In this document: one piece after another, positions 25,438-34,427 of the stretch
How positions within the stretch are numbered: the first letter of the stretch is position 1
Layout: every line of letters begins with the position of its first letter
DNA from: Paraburkholderia fungorum
GTDB taxonomy: Bacteria; Pseudomonadota; Gammaproteobacteria; Burkholderiales; Burkholderiaceae
NCBI RefSeq assembly: GCF_902833645.1
Contig: NZ_CADFGE010000005.1
Coordinates: forward strand, 1 to 64,000
Length of the DNA: 64,000 nt
Direction: 5' to 3'
The notes under the pieces: generated by a model
What the model was told of the DNA's origin: nothing
Seen by the model: only the letters and a program-made list of their open reading frames with translations
Database searches by the model: none
Program-made: the position numbers and the translations under genes

Positions 25438-26867
25438 CGCGGCATTTCTTTTCGGGCGGCCGCATCCTTGCGGTCGCCAGCGCGATGGTTTTCCTTGCAG
25501 GCTGTACGACCTTTTCGAAGGACGGTGGCTTCAATACCGTTTCAACCACCGCCTCCGAGCGTCTGGGGAAAGATGCCGTACTGGTGAAGACCGACGAGGA
25601 CCGGGACGCGGTTGCAAAGCGCACGCAGGAACTGCTTTCCAGGCCATTGAGCATGGACGACGCCGTGCAAATCGCTTTGCTGAACAACCGGGGCCTGCAG
25701 GCTTCGTATGGCGAACTCGGCATATCTGAGGCGGACCTGGTTCAGGCCGGACGGCTGCCGAACCCCGGTTTTAGTTTTAGCCGCACTCACGGGGGTAACG
25801 ACCTGAGCATCAATCGCACGTTCACGCTCGGATTGTTGAACGTGCTCACATTGCCGCTGGCGACGCGCATCGAGAGTCGCCGCTTCGAGCAGACCAGGCT
25901 CCTGGCGACAGACGCGATGCTCAAGGTTGCCGCCGACGCGCGACGAGCCTACGTCAACGCTGTCGCTGCCGGGCAATCTACGGCATATGCCGCGCAGGTG
26001 AAGGATTCGGCGGAGGCTGGTGCCGAACTGGCGTTGCGTATGCAACAGGCCGGTAACTTCAGCAAACTCGACTACGCTCGCGAGCAGGCGTTTTACGCAG
26101 ACGCGGTGGCGCAACTCGCAAGAACGCGGCAGCAGTCGGTTTCTGCGCGGGAAAAGCTTACGCGCACGATGGGCCTGTGGGGCGCCGGGACGCAGTACAC
26201 GCTTCCCGAACGCCTGCCAGACTTGCCCAGGAACCGCCCAGAGCTGAATGACCTCGAGAGCTTCGCGATGCAGAACCGGCTGGACATCCAGGCCGCGAAG
26301 CTGCAGACGCAGAGTGTCGCAAGCTCGTTGGGTCTCAGCAAGGCGACGCGTTTCATCAACGCGCTGGACGTCGGGTATCAGAACAATTTCACGACTTCCG
26401 ACGGCCATGAACAGGGCTATGAAATCAGCGTCGAGATTCCCATTTTTAACTGGGGCGGTTCGAAGGTTGCGCGCGCCGAAGCGATTTACATGCAGTCGGT
26501 CAACCGCGTCGCCGAGACCGCGATTAACGCGCGGTCCGAAGTCCGGGAGTCGTATTCGGCCTACGTGACCGACTACGACGTCGCGAAGCACTATCGCGAC
26601 GAAGTCGTCCCCATCCGCAAGACGATTTCCGACGAACTGCTGCTTCGCTACAACGGCATGCTCGCGAGCGTGTTCGAGCTGCTGTCCGATTCGCGTGACC
26701 AGGTCGGCGCGGTGAACAGCTATATCGACGCGTTGAAGGACTACTGGCTTGCAGAAACCGACCTGCAGCAGGCGGTCGGCGGCCGTCTTCCTCAGCTTGC
26801 GACGGCGCAGACGCCATCCGCACCCGCGACGCAACCGGCGTCGCCCACAGATTCCGAAGGTAAATGA
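25434..26867 (+). CDS. TolC-like outer-membrane lipoprotein
   Basis: 477 residues with a lipoprotein signal (VFLAGCTTF) and two outer-membrane-efflux repeats (MDDAVQIALLNNRGLQASYGELG, ETAINARSEVRESYSAYVTDY). In many beta-proteobacterial copper clusters this TolC-like gene precedes a multicopper oxidase, as here, rather than RND pump genes. It may export metal or act as a channel for the oxidase system (inference). Confidence 0.9.
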   Translation: MTRHFFSGGRILAVASAMVFLAGCTTFSKDGGFNTVSTTASERLGKDAVLVKTDEDRDAVAKRTQELLSRPLSMDDAVQIALLNNRGLQASYGELGISEADLVQAGRLPNPGFSFSRTHGGNDLSINRTFTLGLLNVLTLPLATRIESRRFEQTRLLATDAMLKVAADARRAYVNAVAAGQSTAYAAQVKDSAEAGAELALRMQQAGNFSKLDYAREQAFYADAVAQLARTRQQSVSAREKLTRTMGLWGAGTQYTLPERLPDLPRNRPELNDLESFAMQNRLDIQAAKLQTQSVASSLGLSKATRFINALDVGYQNNFTTSDGHEQGYEISVEIPIFNWGGSKVARAEAIYMQSVNRVAETAINARSEVRESYSAYVTDYDVAKHYRDEVVPIRKTISDELLLRYNGMLASVFELLSDSRDQVGAVNSYIDALKDYWLAETDLQQAVGGRLPQLATAQTPSAPATQPASPTDSEGK

Positions 26868-26868
26868 A

Positions 26869-28164
26869 ATGGTGTCACGTCGAAAATTTCTCGGCGGCTC
26901 GGGGGCCGCGCTGCTAGGAGCAGCATTGGTGAGCAAGGCGGGTGCTGCGTCGTTGCCTGAGGCGCCCACGATGGCCAAGGCCACCATGCAACCACCGCTC
27001 GCGCCTCCCAATGGCCGCCCGTACACGCCCGTTGCCACGCTGAACGGCTGGTCGTTGCCGTGGCGCATGAAAAGCGGCTGGAAAGAATTTCACCTGATTG
27101 CTGAGCCTGTCGTGCGCGAAATGGCTCCGGGCATGAACGCGAATCTGTGGGGTTACAACGGGCAGGCCCCGGGCCCAACCATCGAGGCAGTGGAAGGGGA
27201 TAAGGTCCGCATCTTCGTCACCAACAAGCTGCCGGAGCACACCACCGTTCATTGGCACGGGATGCTGTTGCCGTCGGGCATGGATGGCGTCGGCGGCTTG
27301 ACGCAACCGCACATTCCACCAGGCAAGACGTTTGTCTACGAATTCGAGCTTGAGAAGCACGGCACCTTCATGTATCACCCACACGCCGACGAGATGGTCC
27401 AGATGGCGATGGGGATGATGGGGACTTTCATCGTTCATCCAAAAGACCCCAGCGTCATGCAGGTCGACCGTGACTTCGTGTTCATCATGTCCGCGTACGA
27501 CATTGACCCGGGCAGCTTCACGCCGCGCGTCAACGAGATGACTGACTTCAACATGTGGACCTGGAATTCGCGGGTCTTTCCGGGCATCGACCCGTTGCCG
27601 GTACGTGCCGGGGACCGCGTGCGCATCCGGTTCGGCAATCTGACGATGACCAATCACCCCATCCATCTGCACGGCTATCACTTCGAGGTCGCGGGCACGG
27701 ATGGCGGATGGATTCCGCCGGCCGCGCGCTGGCCTGAGGTGACCGCTGATGTCGCGGTCGGCCAGATGCGCGCCATCGAATTCACTGCAAACCGGCCCGG
27801 CGACTGGGCGTTCCATTGCCACAAGTCCCACCACACGATGAATGCGATGGGGCACTCCGTACCCAACATGATTGGCGTGCCGCAGAAGGACCTCGCGAAA
27901 CGCATCAACAAACTCGTACCGGACTACATGGCGATGGGCAGCACAGGTGGCGCGATGGGCGAGATGGAGATGCCACTGCCCGACAACACGCTGCCGATGA
28001 TGACCGGTAAAGGTCCGTTTGGCCCGCTGGAAATGGGCGGCATGTTCACCGTCGTGAAAGTGCGCGAGGGACTGGGCCGCAAGGACTACCGCGACCCGGG
28101 CTGGTTCAAACACCCCAAAGGAACCGTTGCCTACGAATACACCGGTGAGATGCCGGACAGCTGA
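26869..28164 (+). CDS. Multicopper oxidase, Tat-exported
   Basis: 431 residues. Twin-arginine signal at the N-terminus (SRRKFLGGSGAALLGAALV). Copper-ligand motifs in order: HWHGM, HPHAD, HLHGYHFEV and HCHKSHHTMNAM, covering types 1, 2 and 3 copper sites. The Met-rich C-terminal stretch (GAMGEMEMPLPDNTLPMM) may bind Cu(I). It probably oxidises periplasmic Cu(I). The ATG at 26869 directly follows the upstream stop and a GAAGG. Compared with PcoA/CopA it is short. Confidence 0.92.
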   Translation: MVSRRKFLGGSGAALLGAALVSKAGAASLPEAPTMAKATMQPPLAPPNGRPYTPVATLNGWSLPWRMKSGWKEFHLIAEPVVREMAPGMNANLWGYNGQAPGPTIEAVEGDKVRIFVTNKLPEHTTVHWHGMLLPSGMDGVGGLTQPHIPPGKTFVYEFELEKHGTFMYHPHADEMVQMAMGMMGTFIVHPKDPSVMQVDRDFVFIMSAYDIDPGSFTPRVNEMTDFNMWTWNSRVFPGIDPLPVRAGDRVRIRFGNLTMTNHPIHLHGYHFEVAGTDGGWIPPAARWPEVTADVAVGQMRAIEFTANRPGDWAFHCHKSHHTMNAMGHSVPNMIGVPQKDLAKRINKLVPDYMAMGSTGGAMGEMEMPLPDNTLPMMTGKGPFGPLEMGGMFTVVKVREGLGRKDYRDPGWFKHPKGTVAYEYTGEMPDS

Positions 28165-28228
28165 TTTTCCGTCTCGTCGGACTTTGTGGTCCGGCTCAAT
28201 TTTTTATTTCAACGCAGGAGAAAGAGTG

Positions 28229-28579
28229 ATGAAGAACGTATTTGCATCGATTGCAGTTAGCTGCGCCCTGGCAATTTCGGGCTCGGCCTATGCGGCTGGC
28301 GAAATGGGCAACATGGACATGGGTGGCAGCGGCGCCAAGCAGGCTGGCGAAGCAAAGGCTGGCATGTCGCACGGGGAAATCAGGAAAGTCGACGCCGCGG
28401 CCGGAAAGCTGACCATCAAGCACGGCCCCTTGGAAAACCTAGGCATGGACGCCATGACGATGGTCTTCAAGGTCAAGGACCCGGCAATGATTTCGCAGGT
28501 CAAGGTCGGCGACAGGATTGATTTCGTGGCCGAAGAAATTGACGGCGCACTGACGGTGACGAAGCTGCAGAAGAAGTAA
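28229..28579 (+). CDS. CusF-like periplasmic copper-binding protein (Trp-less)
   Basis: 116 residues: signal peptide ending AYAAG, a Met/Gly linker (GNMDMGGSG), then the CusF OB-fold: TIKHGPLENLGMDAMTMVFKV. Relative to E. coli CusF (H36, W44, M47, M49) the His and both Met are kept, but the Trp position is Met. RBS AGGAG. Acts in the periplasm as a Cu(I)/Ag(I) carrier. Confidence 0.88.
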   Translation: MKNVFASIAVSCALAISGSAYAAGEMGNMDMGGSGAKQAGEAKAGMSHGEIRKVDAAAGKLTIKHGPLENLGMDAMTMVFKVKDPAMISQVKVGDRIDFVAEEIDGALTVTKLQKK

Positions 28580-28646
28580 GGGTTCACGGGGTGTTGCGAC
28601 AAAACGCAGGCAACAACCACTTTGACTATTCAGGATGCACAAGAAC

Positions 28647-29021
28647 ATGAAAACATTCACTCGCAAGCAGCTCACGGGACTGGCTATGGCGGCCGCCATC
28701 GCACTGGTGCCGGCTGCCGCGTTCGCACACGGCAAGCTCGAAAACGCCGTTCCTGCGGCCGGTAGCACCCTCGATGCGGCACCGGATGCGCTTCGGCTTA
28801 CTTTCAACGAAGACCTTGAGTCCACGTTCAGCACGGTGAAAGTGTCCGATGCGAACGGCGCCGCCGTGACCAAAGAAATGGCCAAGGTCGACGCTTCCAA
28901 TCCACGCATGCTCACGATTGCGCTTCCGAAGCTGCCGTCCGGCTCCTACTCCGTCCGGTGGGCTGTCATGACACATGATGCCCATAAGACCAAGGGCACG
29001 TACACTTTCCAGGTGAAGTGA
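28647..29021 (+). CDS. copC: CopC copper resistance protein
   Basis: 124 residues with a signal peptide cleaved before HGKLENAVP, leaving an N-terminal His that is the classic CopC Cu(II) ligand. Further family features: ALRLTFNEDLESTFSTVKV, SGSYSVRWAVMTHDAHKTKGTYTFQV. The start at 28647 (MKTFTRK) is favoured over 28635. The stop overlaps the copD start (TGATG). Confidence 0.92.
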   Translation: MKTFTRKQLTGLAMAAAIALVPAAAFAHGKLENAVPAAGSTLDAAPDALRLTFNEDLESTFSTVKVSDANGAAVTKEMAKVDASNPRMLTIALPKLPSGSYSVRWAVMTHDAHKTKGTYTFQVK

Positions 29022-29962
29022 TGAACGACGGTCTCCTTGGCATCCTGCGGCTGGCTTTCGTTGCCCTGCAAAACCTCAGCTTTGCGGTTGCCGTCGGCGT
29101 CATGCTCAGTGACCGGTGGCTCGCGCGCCGAAAGTCGCCGTGGCAGGTGGGCGTCAGCCAGCGGCTTGTTAGCGCCCTGCGTATCGCGTCCGTCGGCGCG
29201 CTGCTGTCGAGCACGTGCGCCTTCTGGATTCATTGTGCGTTGATGAGCGAGTCCACCCTTCCTGAGGCTGGGCCCGCTGTCCGCTCGATGCTGGTCGAGA
29301 CCGGCTTTGGTCACGCATGGCTGGTTGGCGCCGGGCTGATGCTATGCGTGGTCATTCTTTCTTTTATCCAGGCTGGGAAATCAATCAGGTTTTCTCTGGC
29401 TATCTGGTTTGCCCTGGGGGGTGTCGCGTTGGCGCGCAGCAACGGAGGACATCCTGTCGATGCTGGCTTGTTCAGCCTGCCGGTATGGGCGGACTGGGTA
29501 CATCTGCTCGCCATCAGTTCGTGGGTGGGGCTTGTGCTGGTTACAACGTACGTTGTTGCGCCGCGTTTTTGCAGCGCTCCGGGCAGCGAGCGCGTAAATA
29601 GCGCTGCATTTATCCAGTCTTTGTCGGATGCCGCAACGCTTGCGCTGGTTATTCTTTTTGCCACAGGCGCCTATAACGGCTGGCGCGGTGTCAGGTCGCC
29701 AGGCGACCTTCTGGAATCGGGCTATGGCCAGATTCTGTTGTTGAAACTCGCGCTGGTGTTCGTGGCTGCAGTCCTCGGCGGACACAACCGTTTCTTCGAG
29801 ATGCCCAAGCTGCTCGCATCGTTGAAGAATGCGTCCTCGACGTCACCCGTGAAGCCTCTAAAACGCTTTGCCGCCGTGTTGCATATCGAATCGGTGGTAC
29901 TGGCAGGGGTACTGGTCGCCGCTGCGGTGCTCGTCTCCAGTCCACTACCTGGTACGTCGTAG
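29021..29962 (+). CDS. copD: CopD copper transport membrane protein
   Basis: 313 residues, eight membrane helices, CopD family. Conserved His are visible (WIHCALM, GHAWLVG, GGHPVDAG, WADWVHLLAISSWVG, GGHNRFFEMP). It works with CopC in copper uptake to the cytoplasm. The in-frame GTG at 29018 is less likely than the ATG at 29021. It ends the operon; an intrinsic terminator follows. Confidence 0.92.
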   Translation: MNDGLLGILRLAFVALQNLSFAVAVGVMLSDRWLARRKSPWQVGVSQRLVSALRIASVGALLSSTCAFWIHCALMSESTLPEAGPAVRSMLVETGFGHAWLVGAGLMLCVVILSFIQAGKSIRFSLAIWFALGGVALARSNGGHPVDAGLFSLPVWADWVHLLAISSWVGLVLVTTYVVAPRFCSAPGSERVNSAAFIQSLSDAATLALVILFATGAYNGWRGVRSPGDLLESGYGQILLLKLALVFVAAVLGGHNRFFEMPKLLASLKNASSTSPVKPLKRFAAVLHIESVVLAGVLVAAAVLVSSPLPGTS

Positions 29963-30071
29963 TCCGTTCGGTACCGTTTGTTTCTCACGTCCACGCAGAT
30001 GGTCACCGCCGCAGGGTCAACAAAGGCTGCATCCTACCTCGATTGACTTCAGGCAAAGGCCATCTTTTATG

Positions 30072-30101
30072 GGACCCGACAGCACGTCGGGTCCTTTTTT
30101 T
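30072..30101 (+). terminator. Rho-independent terminator of the cop operon
   Basis: GGACCCGAC (30072-30080), loop AGCAC, GTCGGGTCC (30086-30094), then seven T. Strong and well formed; it lies 110 bp after copD. Confidence 0.88.
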
Positions 30102-30341
30102 ATCCGATAACACGGGCAGACCCCGTCTTTCAGGGCGGGAGGACGTCAATTCCCGTGCGTCGTCGTTAGCGGAATTCGCGTTCGTGACTTCCGAGCTGAA
30201 GCCAACATGCATGGCTCTGAACCTGTCGTTCGGATGGCTAAAAAGTCATTTCTGCGTCACGGCTCGTTCAGACGTCAATGTCCAGAATAGAAACCGTTCG
30301 GAATCGACTCTTATCGATTTCACATCGCTCTGGAGGAGTAC

Positions 30342-30677
30342 ATGAAGCTCGAAACTATCGCCGCCACGCTCATCGCTGCAACGCTCGCCACGTCCGCATT
30401 TGCCGATGCCGACCACGACTACCCTGAATCTACCGCTTCGACCACGTTACCGTCCGCGAGCGGCGCCAGTCAGTCGACGTCCAATGCGACGGCTCCGACC
30501 ATCCAGCCACAGCGGCAAGGAAATACCAGAGAGCAGGTAGTGCAGGAGCTGATTCAGGCGAGACGCGATGGTCTGGTCCCTGCGGGTCACACCGACTATC
30601 CGCCAGGTCAGGCGACGATTGAGCGCAATCGGGCCCGCATAAGGGCCAACCCTCCGACATGGGCTAATCGGCAGTAA
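30342..30677 (+). CDS. DUF4148-like secreted protein
   Basis: 111 residues: signal peptide (MKLETIAATLIAATLATSAFA), a Ser/Thr/Ala-rich stretch, then a DUF4148-type motif (REQVVQELIQARRDGLVPAGHTDYPPG). GGAG precedes the start. Function unknown. It separates the cop and cus blocks. Confidence 0.75.
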   Translation: MKLETIAATLIAATLATSAFADADHDYPESTASTTLPSASGASQSTSNATAPTIQPQRQGNTREQVVQELIQARRDGLVPAGHTDYPPGQATIERNRARIRANPPTWANRQ

Positions 30678-30777
30678 AGCAATTATTCCGATGACGGCAA
30701 CGTCGCGAGTAGGTCTGGCGACGCGCAGACCGGGGAGCCCCAGCCGGAGATGCCGAAATACCTTTTCTGGTCCGAAG

Positions 30778-30990
30778 ATGCAGATGCCTTCCGTAGCCTA
30801 TGTGCGCATCATCGCAATGACAGCAGTTGTTGTCGCGCTTGCTGGCTGCGCGAGCGCCGCCACGTCGACTCTGCCGGTCGTCGATAGCGGGCAAGACCCG
30901 GATTCACCCTCGGGTAAGACGCCGCAATTGCCGACTTCCTATCCGTGTCAAAACCTGCACGTGCAAATACCGAGCTGTCCGCCGCGATAG
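30778..30990 (+). CDS. Possible small lipoprotein
   Basis: 70 residues with a lipobox (VVALAGCASAA) and a short Pro/Ser/Cys-containing tail (CQNLHVQIPSCPP). No family recognised. The start could be 30778 or the internal Met just before the hydrophobic stretch. No strong ribosome-binding site is seen, so support is moderate. Confidence 0.45.
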   Translation: MQMPSVAYVRIIAMTAVVVALAGCASAATSTLPVVDSGQDPDSPSGKTPQLPTSYPCQNLHVQIPSCPPR

Positions 30991-31127
30991 CGTGCGACGC
31001 GAATGCTCCGCGCGCCGTGCCGGCGCCGGGCGCTTGCGTTCCTTCCGCCCAATCGCCAGTCGGTCTGCAGTGTGCGGTGAGCGACGCTGGCGGAAAATTC
31101 CCCGGGACCTGGATAAAATGGCTCGGC

Positions 31128-31133
31128 TATAAT
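31128..31133 (+). promoter_or_regulatory. -10 hexamer of the cus operon
   Basis: A perfect TATAAT ends 7 bases before the ATG at 31141. There is no good -35, suggesting activator dependence, and little or no 5' leader would remain on the transcript. Confidence 0.5.
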
Positions 31134-31140
31134 CCCAGCC

Positions 31141-31503
31141 ATGAAATTTCTTCGGGCATTGCTCCTCCTGTTGCTCTGCGCCGCGCTTCCCGTCAGTGGG
31201 CTGGCGGCCAGCGGCTTGACGGGAGATTGTCCGATGCAAATGAGCATGGGCTCCGACGATGGCAGTGCGATGTCTTCGGAAATGCCTGGCTGCGAAACCA
31301 TGAAATCGTCGCAGCCAGGGAAAGCCAAAGGCCTGTTCTGCAAGGTAACGGCGCAATGCCAGCTCGGTAGCCTGTATCACCCGGTATCCCGCACCGAAGT
31401 TTCTCGTCCCGCCGGGCTGTCCAGCCCAGTTGTTTTCCATTACGCGCAGTCCCTGTCCGTCCGTGAACCGGGCGGTTTCTGGCGACCTCCTCGCGCCATC
31501 TAA
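31141..31503 (+). CDS. Small secreted Met/Cys protein heading the cus operon
   Basis: 120 residues: signal peptide (FLRALLLLLLCAALPVSGLAA), then Met/Cys-containing sequence (DCPMQMSMGSDD, MPGCETMKSS, FCKVTAQCQ) and a C-terminus GGFWRPPRAI. It resembles the short CzcI/CopL-type proteins that precede CzcC/CusC genes; exact family is uncertain. It has no visible Shine-Dalgarno and a TATAAT just upstream. Confidence 0.65.
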   Translation: MKFLRALLLLLLCAALPVSGLAASGLTGDCPMQMSMGSDDGSAMSSEMPGCETMKSSQPGKAKGLFCKVTAQCQLGSLYHPVSRTEVSRPAGLSSPVVFHYAQSLSVREPGGFWRPPRAI

Positions 31504-31596
31504 TCCCTTTGTGACAGGTTCATCGCGTTTGCGGTGAGGTCCGTCCTGCGTCCAGGACGTGGATTCCCTTTGGGATTCCGCCGTTGGGGTTAGAAC

Positions 31597-32892
31597 ATGC
31601 TTTTAACTATTGGCAGGCCGTCATACCGGCGTGCACCACTGCGTGCGCGCACGCTTTTTATCGCGCTGGCTTTGGCGAGCAGCGTCGCTCACGCTCAGGA
31701 AGCACCCGTCACGCTTGACGCAGCGCTCCAGTCCGCTACCGACCGTTCTTCCGCCATGGGGGCTGCGCAGGCTTCAGTCCGCGCCAGTTCAGAGGCGGCC
31801 GTCCGGGCCGGCCAGTTGCCCGACCCGATGCTGAAGGCGGGTGTGGACAACCTGCCGGTGAACGGACCGCAACGGTTCACCATCGGGCAGGACTTCATGA
31901 CGATGCGCCGCATCGGCATCGAGCAGGAATGGGTATCGGGTGACAAGCGGCGGCTTCGGTCTGCGTTGGCGAACGACGTTGTGGACCGCGAGCGGGCCGG
32001 CTATCTTGCCCAGCTCGCGAACACGCGCCAGCAAACGGCCACGGCGTGGCTGAACGCGGTCTATGCGAAGAAAGCCGCCTCGCTGCAGCAGGAGCTCGTT
32101 GGCCACATGACCCATGAGCTGGATGCGACGAAAGCTTCCTATCGGGGGGCGAAAGCGACTGCGGCCGACGTGATGCAGGCCCAGGCGATGCTGGCGCAGA
32201 CCCGGGACCAGCTGCTCAAGGCTCAGCAGACGTTTCAGACCGCACTCATCGGCCTGTCCCGATGGACGGCAACTCCCGTTTCTGATGTGACCGGTGACCC
32301 GCCGGCGCCACAGTCATACGTATCGTCCCTGCCGCCCGAAGAGTTGCGCGAGGTGCAACCGGTGCTCATCGCGGCCTCTCGGGACATCGCCGTAGCCGAC
32401 GCCGATACCGCGGTTGCCAACAGCGACCGCAGTCCCAACTGGACGTGGGAGGTCTCCTACCAGCAGCGGGGCGGGGCGTACTCGAACATGGTTTCGGTTG
32501 GAGTCAGCATCCCGTTGCCCATCAACCGCAAGAACCGCCAGAACCGGGACGCGGCTGAAAAAGCGGAACTCGGCACCAAGGCGCGCCTGATGTACGAGGA
32601 CGCGCAGCGGCAGGTAGAAGCGGATATCCGCACGCAGGCGGCAACCCTGGCCAGCGGTCGCGAACGTATCGCGAATCTCAGTCATTCCCTGCTGCCCGCC
32701 GCGGACCAGCGCGCTGAACTCGCGACTGCAGCGTACAAGGCAGGCACAGGCTCGCTTGCGGACACCTTCGCTGCCAGGCGCGCGCAACTCGACGCTCAGC
32801 TTCAGGTGCTTGACCTGCAGCGAGACGTATCCCAGACATGGGCACAACTGGAATACCAGGTCGTGCCCGCCTCGATGTCCGTGAGTCAGTGA
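31597..32892 (+). CDS. cusC: CusC-like outer-membrane efflux protein
   Basis: 431 residues: signal peptide (ARTLFIALALASSVAHA) and two TolC-type repeats rich in coiled-coil Ala/Gln (VTLDAALQSATDRSSAMGAAQAS, LATAAYKAGTGSLADTFAARRAQ). No lipobox Cys is seen, unlike E. coli CusC. It forms the outer-membrane channel of the CusCBA pump. The adaptor gene follows immediately. Confidence 0.9.
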   Translation: MLLTIGRPSYRRAPLRARTLFIALALASSVAHAQEAPVTLDAALQSATDRSSAMGAAQASVRASSEAAVRAGQLPDPMLKAGVDNLPVNGPQRFTIGQDFMTMRRIGIEQEWVSGDKRRLRSALANDVVDRERAGYLAQLANTRQQTATAWLNAVYAKKAASLQQELVGHMTHELDATKASYRGAKATAADVMQAQAMLAQTRDQLLKAQQTFQTALIGLSRWTATPVSDVTGDPPAPQSYVSSLPPEELREVQPVLIAASRDIAVADADTAVANSDRSPNWTWEVSYQQRGGAYSNMVSVGVSIPLPINRKNRQNRDAAEKAELGTKARLMYEDAQRQVEADIRTQAATLASGRERIANLSHSLLPAADQRAELATAAYKAGTGSLADTFAARRAQLDAQLQVLDLQRDVSQTWAQLEYQVVPASMSVSQ

Positions 32893-32903
32893 TGGAGAAC
32901 AAC

Positions 32904-34427
32904 ATGCAAAAGAAACAACTGGCACGTGCGGCGCTTATGGTGTTTGCCGCAGCGGCGTTGCTAGGTGTCGGCTATGTGGCCGGCACACATCGTTCGGCGA
33001 TGGGTGGCGAGAGCGCTGTTGCGGCAACACCCTCCAGCGACAAAATCGACCCGAAGACTGGCCGGAAGGTACTGTACTGGCACGACCCGATGGTGCCGAA
33101 CCAGCACTTCGACAAGCCGGGCAAATCACCTTTCATGGACATGCAGTTAGAGCCGGTCTACGCCGATGAAGGCGGCTCGAACGGCATCAAGATTGACCCG
33201 GGGTTGCAGCAGAACCTGGGCATTCGCTACGCAACCGTGCGGCGGCAGGAAACAACGGAAGGATTCGACGCGGTAGGCACTACGCAGTTCGATGAGTCGA
33301 AAGCTGATGTCGTCCAGTCGAGGGTGACCGGCTACATCGACCATCTTTACGCGAGCGCCCCGATGCAGCGCGTAACGAAAGGCGCGCCGATTGCGTCCCT
33401 GTTCGTTCCAGATTGGTTGGCGCCGCAGGAAGAGTATCTGGCGCTGAAACGTGGCGGCATGGATGACGGCATGCTTGAGGCGTCACGTGCGCGCATGCGG
33501 GCCATGTCGATTCCGGACGGCGTGATTGCAAATCTCGACCGCACCGGCAAGGCACAGACGCACATCACGCTATCTGCACCGGAAACCGGTGTGCTGACCG
33601 AACTGAACGTTCGCGATGGTGCGATGGTGTCACCCGGGCAGACGCTCGCGAAGGTCTCCGGGCTCAACAGGCTGTGGCTCGTGGTCGAGGTACCCGAAGC
33701 ACTTGCCCTCCAGGTTCGACCTGGCATGAGCGTGGACGCTGTGTTTGCCGGCGACCCGGCACAACATTTCACGGGACACATCCGCGAAATCCTGCCGGGC
33801 ATCAGCACGAGCAGTCGCACGCTCCAGGCACGCCTCGAAATCGACAACGCAGACTTCAGGTTGACGCCGGGAATGCTGATGCGGGCGCGCATCGGCGCCG
33901 CAAAAAAGGTATCGCGGTTGCTGGTTCCCTCGGAAGCCGTCATCACCACGGGTAAGCGGTCGGTCGTCATCGTCAGGAATTCGGACGGCAGGTTACAACC
34001 TGTCTCGGTCTCCGTTGGCAACGATGCCGGCGACGATACCGAGGTGACCAACGGCCTGACCGAAGGCCAGCAGGTCGTCGCATCCGGCCAGTTCCTCATT
34101 GACTCGGAAGCGAGTCTGAAATCCGTTCTGCCGAAGCTCGAAGCAACCGCGCCGACCGGTGCGAGCGCGCCGGTTCCAGCACCTGCTGCTGCACCACAGA
34201 CCTACGACACCACAGGTAAGGTCGAACAGGTGACGGCCGGAGACATTACGTTTTCACATCAACCCGTTCCAGCTCTGGGCTGGGGCGCGATGACGATGGC
34301 ATTCGGCAAACCGTCGCCGACGGCGTTTCCGGACGTGAAGCCTGGCCAGACTGTTCATTTTGTCTTCAGGCAGTCGGGTGACGGATACCAGTTGACCAAG
34401 GTCGAGCCAGTCGGAGGCGCCAAATGA
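32904..34427 (+). CDS. cusB: CusB-like adaptor with fused C-terminal CusF domain
   Basis: 507 residues. Membrane helix/signal at the N-terminus; then a heavy-metal-binding domain (LYWHDPMVPNQHFDKPGKSP, ending FMDMQLEPVYA); barrel-sandwich, helical hairpin and beta-barrel adaptor domains (IDHLYASAPMQRVTKGAPI, SAPETGVLTELNVRDGAMV). After an Ala/Pro linker at ~430-445 a CusF domain follows (ITFSHQPVPALGWGAMTMAF) with the full His, Trp, Met, Met set. GGAGA precedes 32904; an ATG at 32892 overlapping the cusC stop is also possible. Confidence 0.92.
   Translation: MQKKQLARAALMVFAAAALLGVGYVAGTHRSAMGGESAVAATPSSDKIDPKTGRKVLYWHDPMVPNQHFDKPGKSPFMDMQLEPVYADEGGSNGIKIDPGLQQNLGIRYATVRRQETTEGFDAVGTTQFDESKADVVQSRVTGYIDHLYASAPMQRVTKGAPIASLFVPDWLAPQEEYLALKRGGMDDGMLEASRARMRAMSIPDGVIANLDRTGKAQTHITLSAPETGVLTELNVRDGAMVSPGQTLAKVSGLNRLWLVVEVPEALALQVRPGMSVDAVFAGDPAQHFTGHIREILPGISTSSRTLQARLEIDNADFRLTPGMLMRARIGAAKKVSRLLVPSEAVITTGKRSVVIVRNSDGRLQPVSVSVGNDAGDDTEVTNGLTEGQQVVASGQFLIDSEASLKSVLPKLEATAPTGASAPVPAPAAAPQTYDTTGKVEQVTAGDITFSHQPVPALGWGAMTMAFGKPSPTAFPDVKPGQTVHFVFRQSGDGYQLTKVEPVGGAK

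Noticed and set aside
25542..28113. Two long minus-strand open frames (508 and 399 codons)
   Set aside because: They mirror the TolC-like and multicopper oxidase genes; composition is Arg/His-rich without any family motif.
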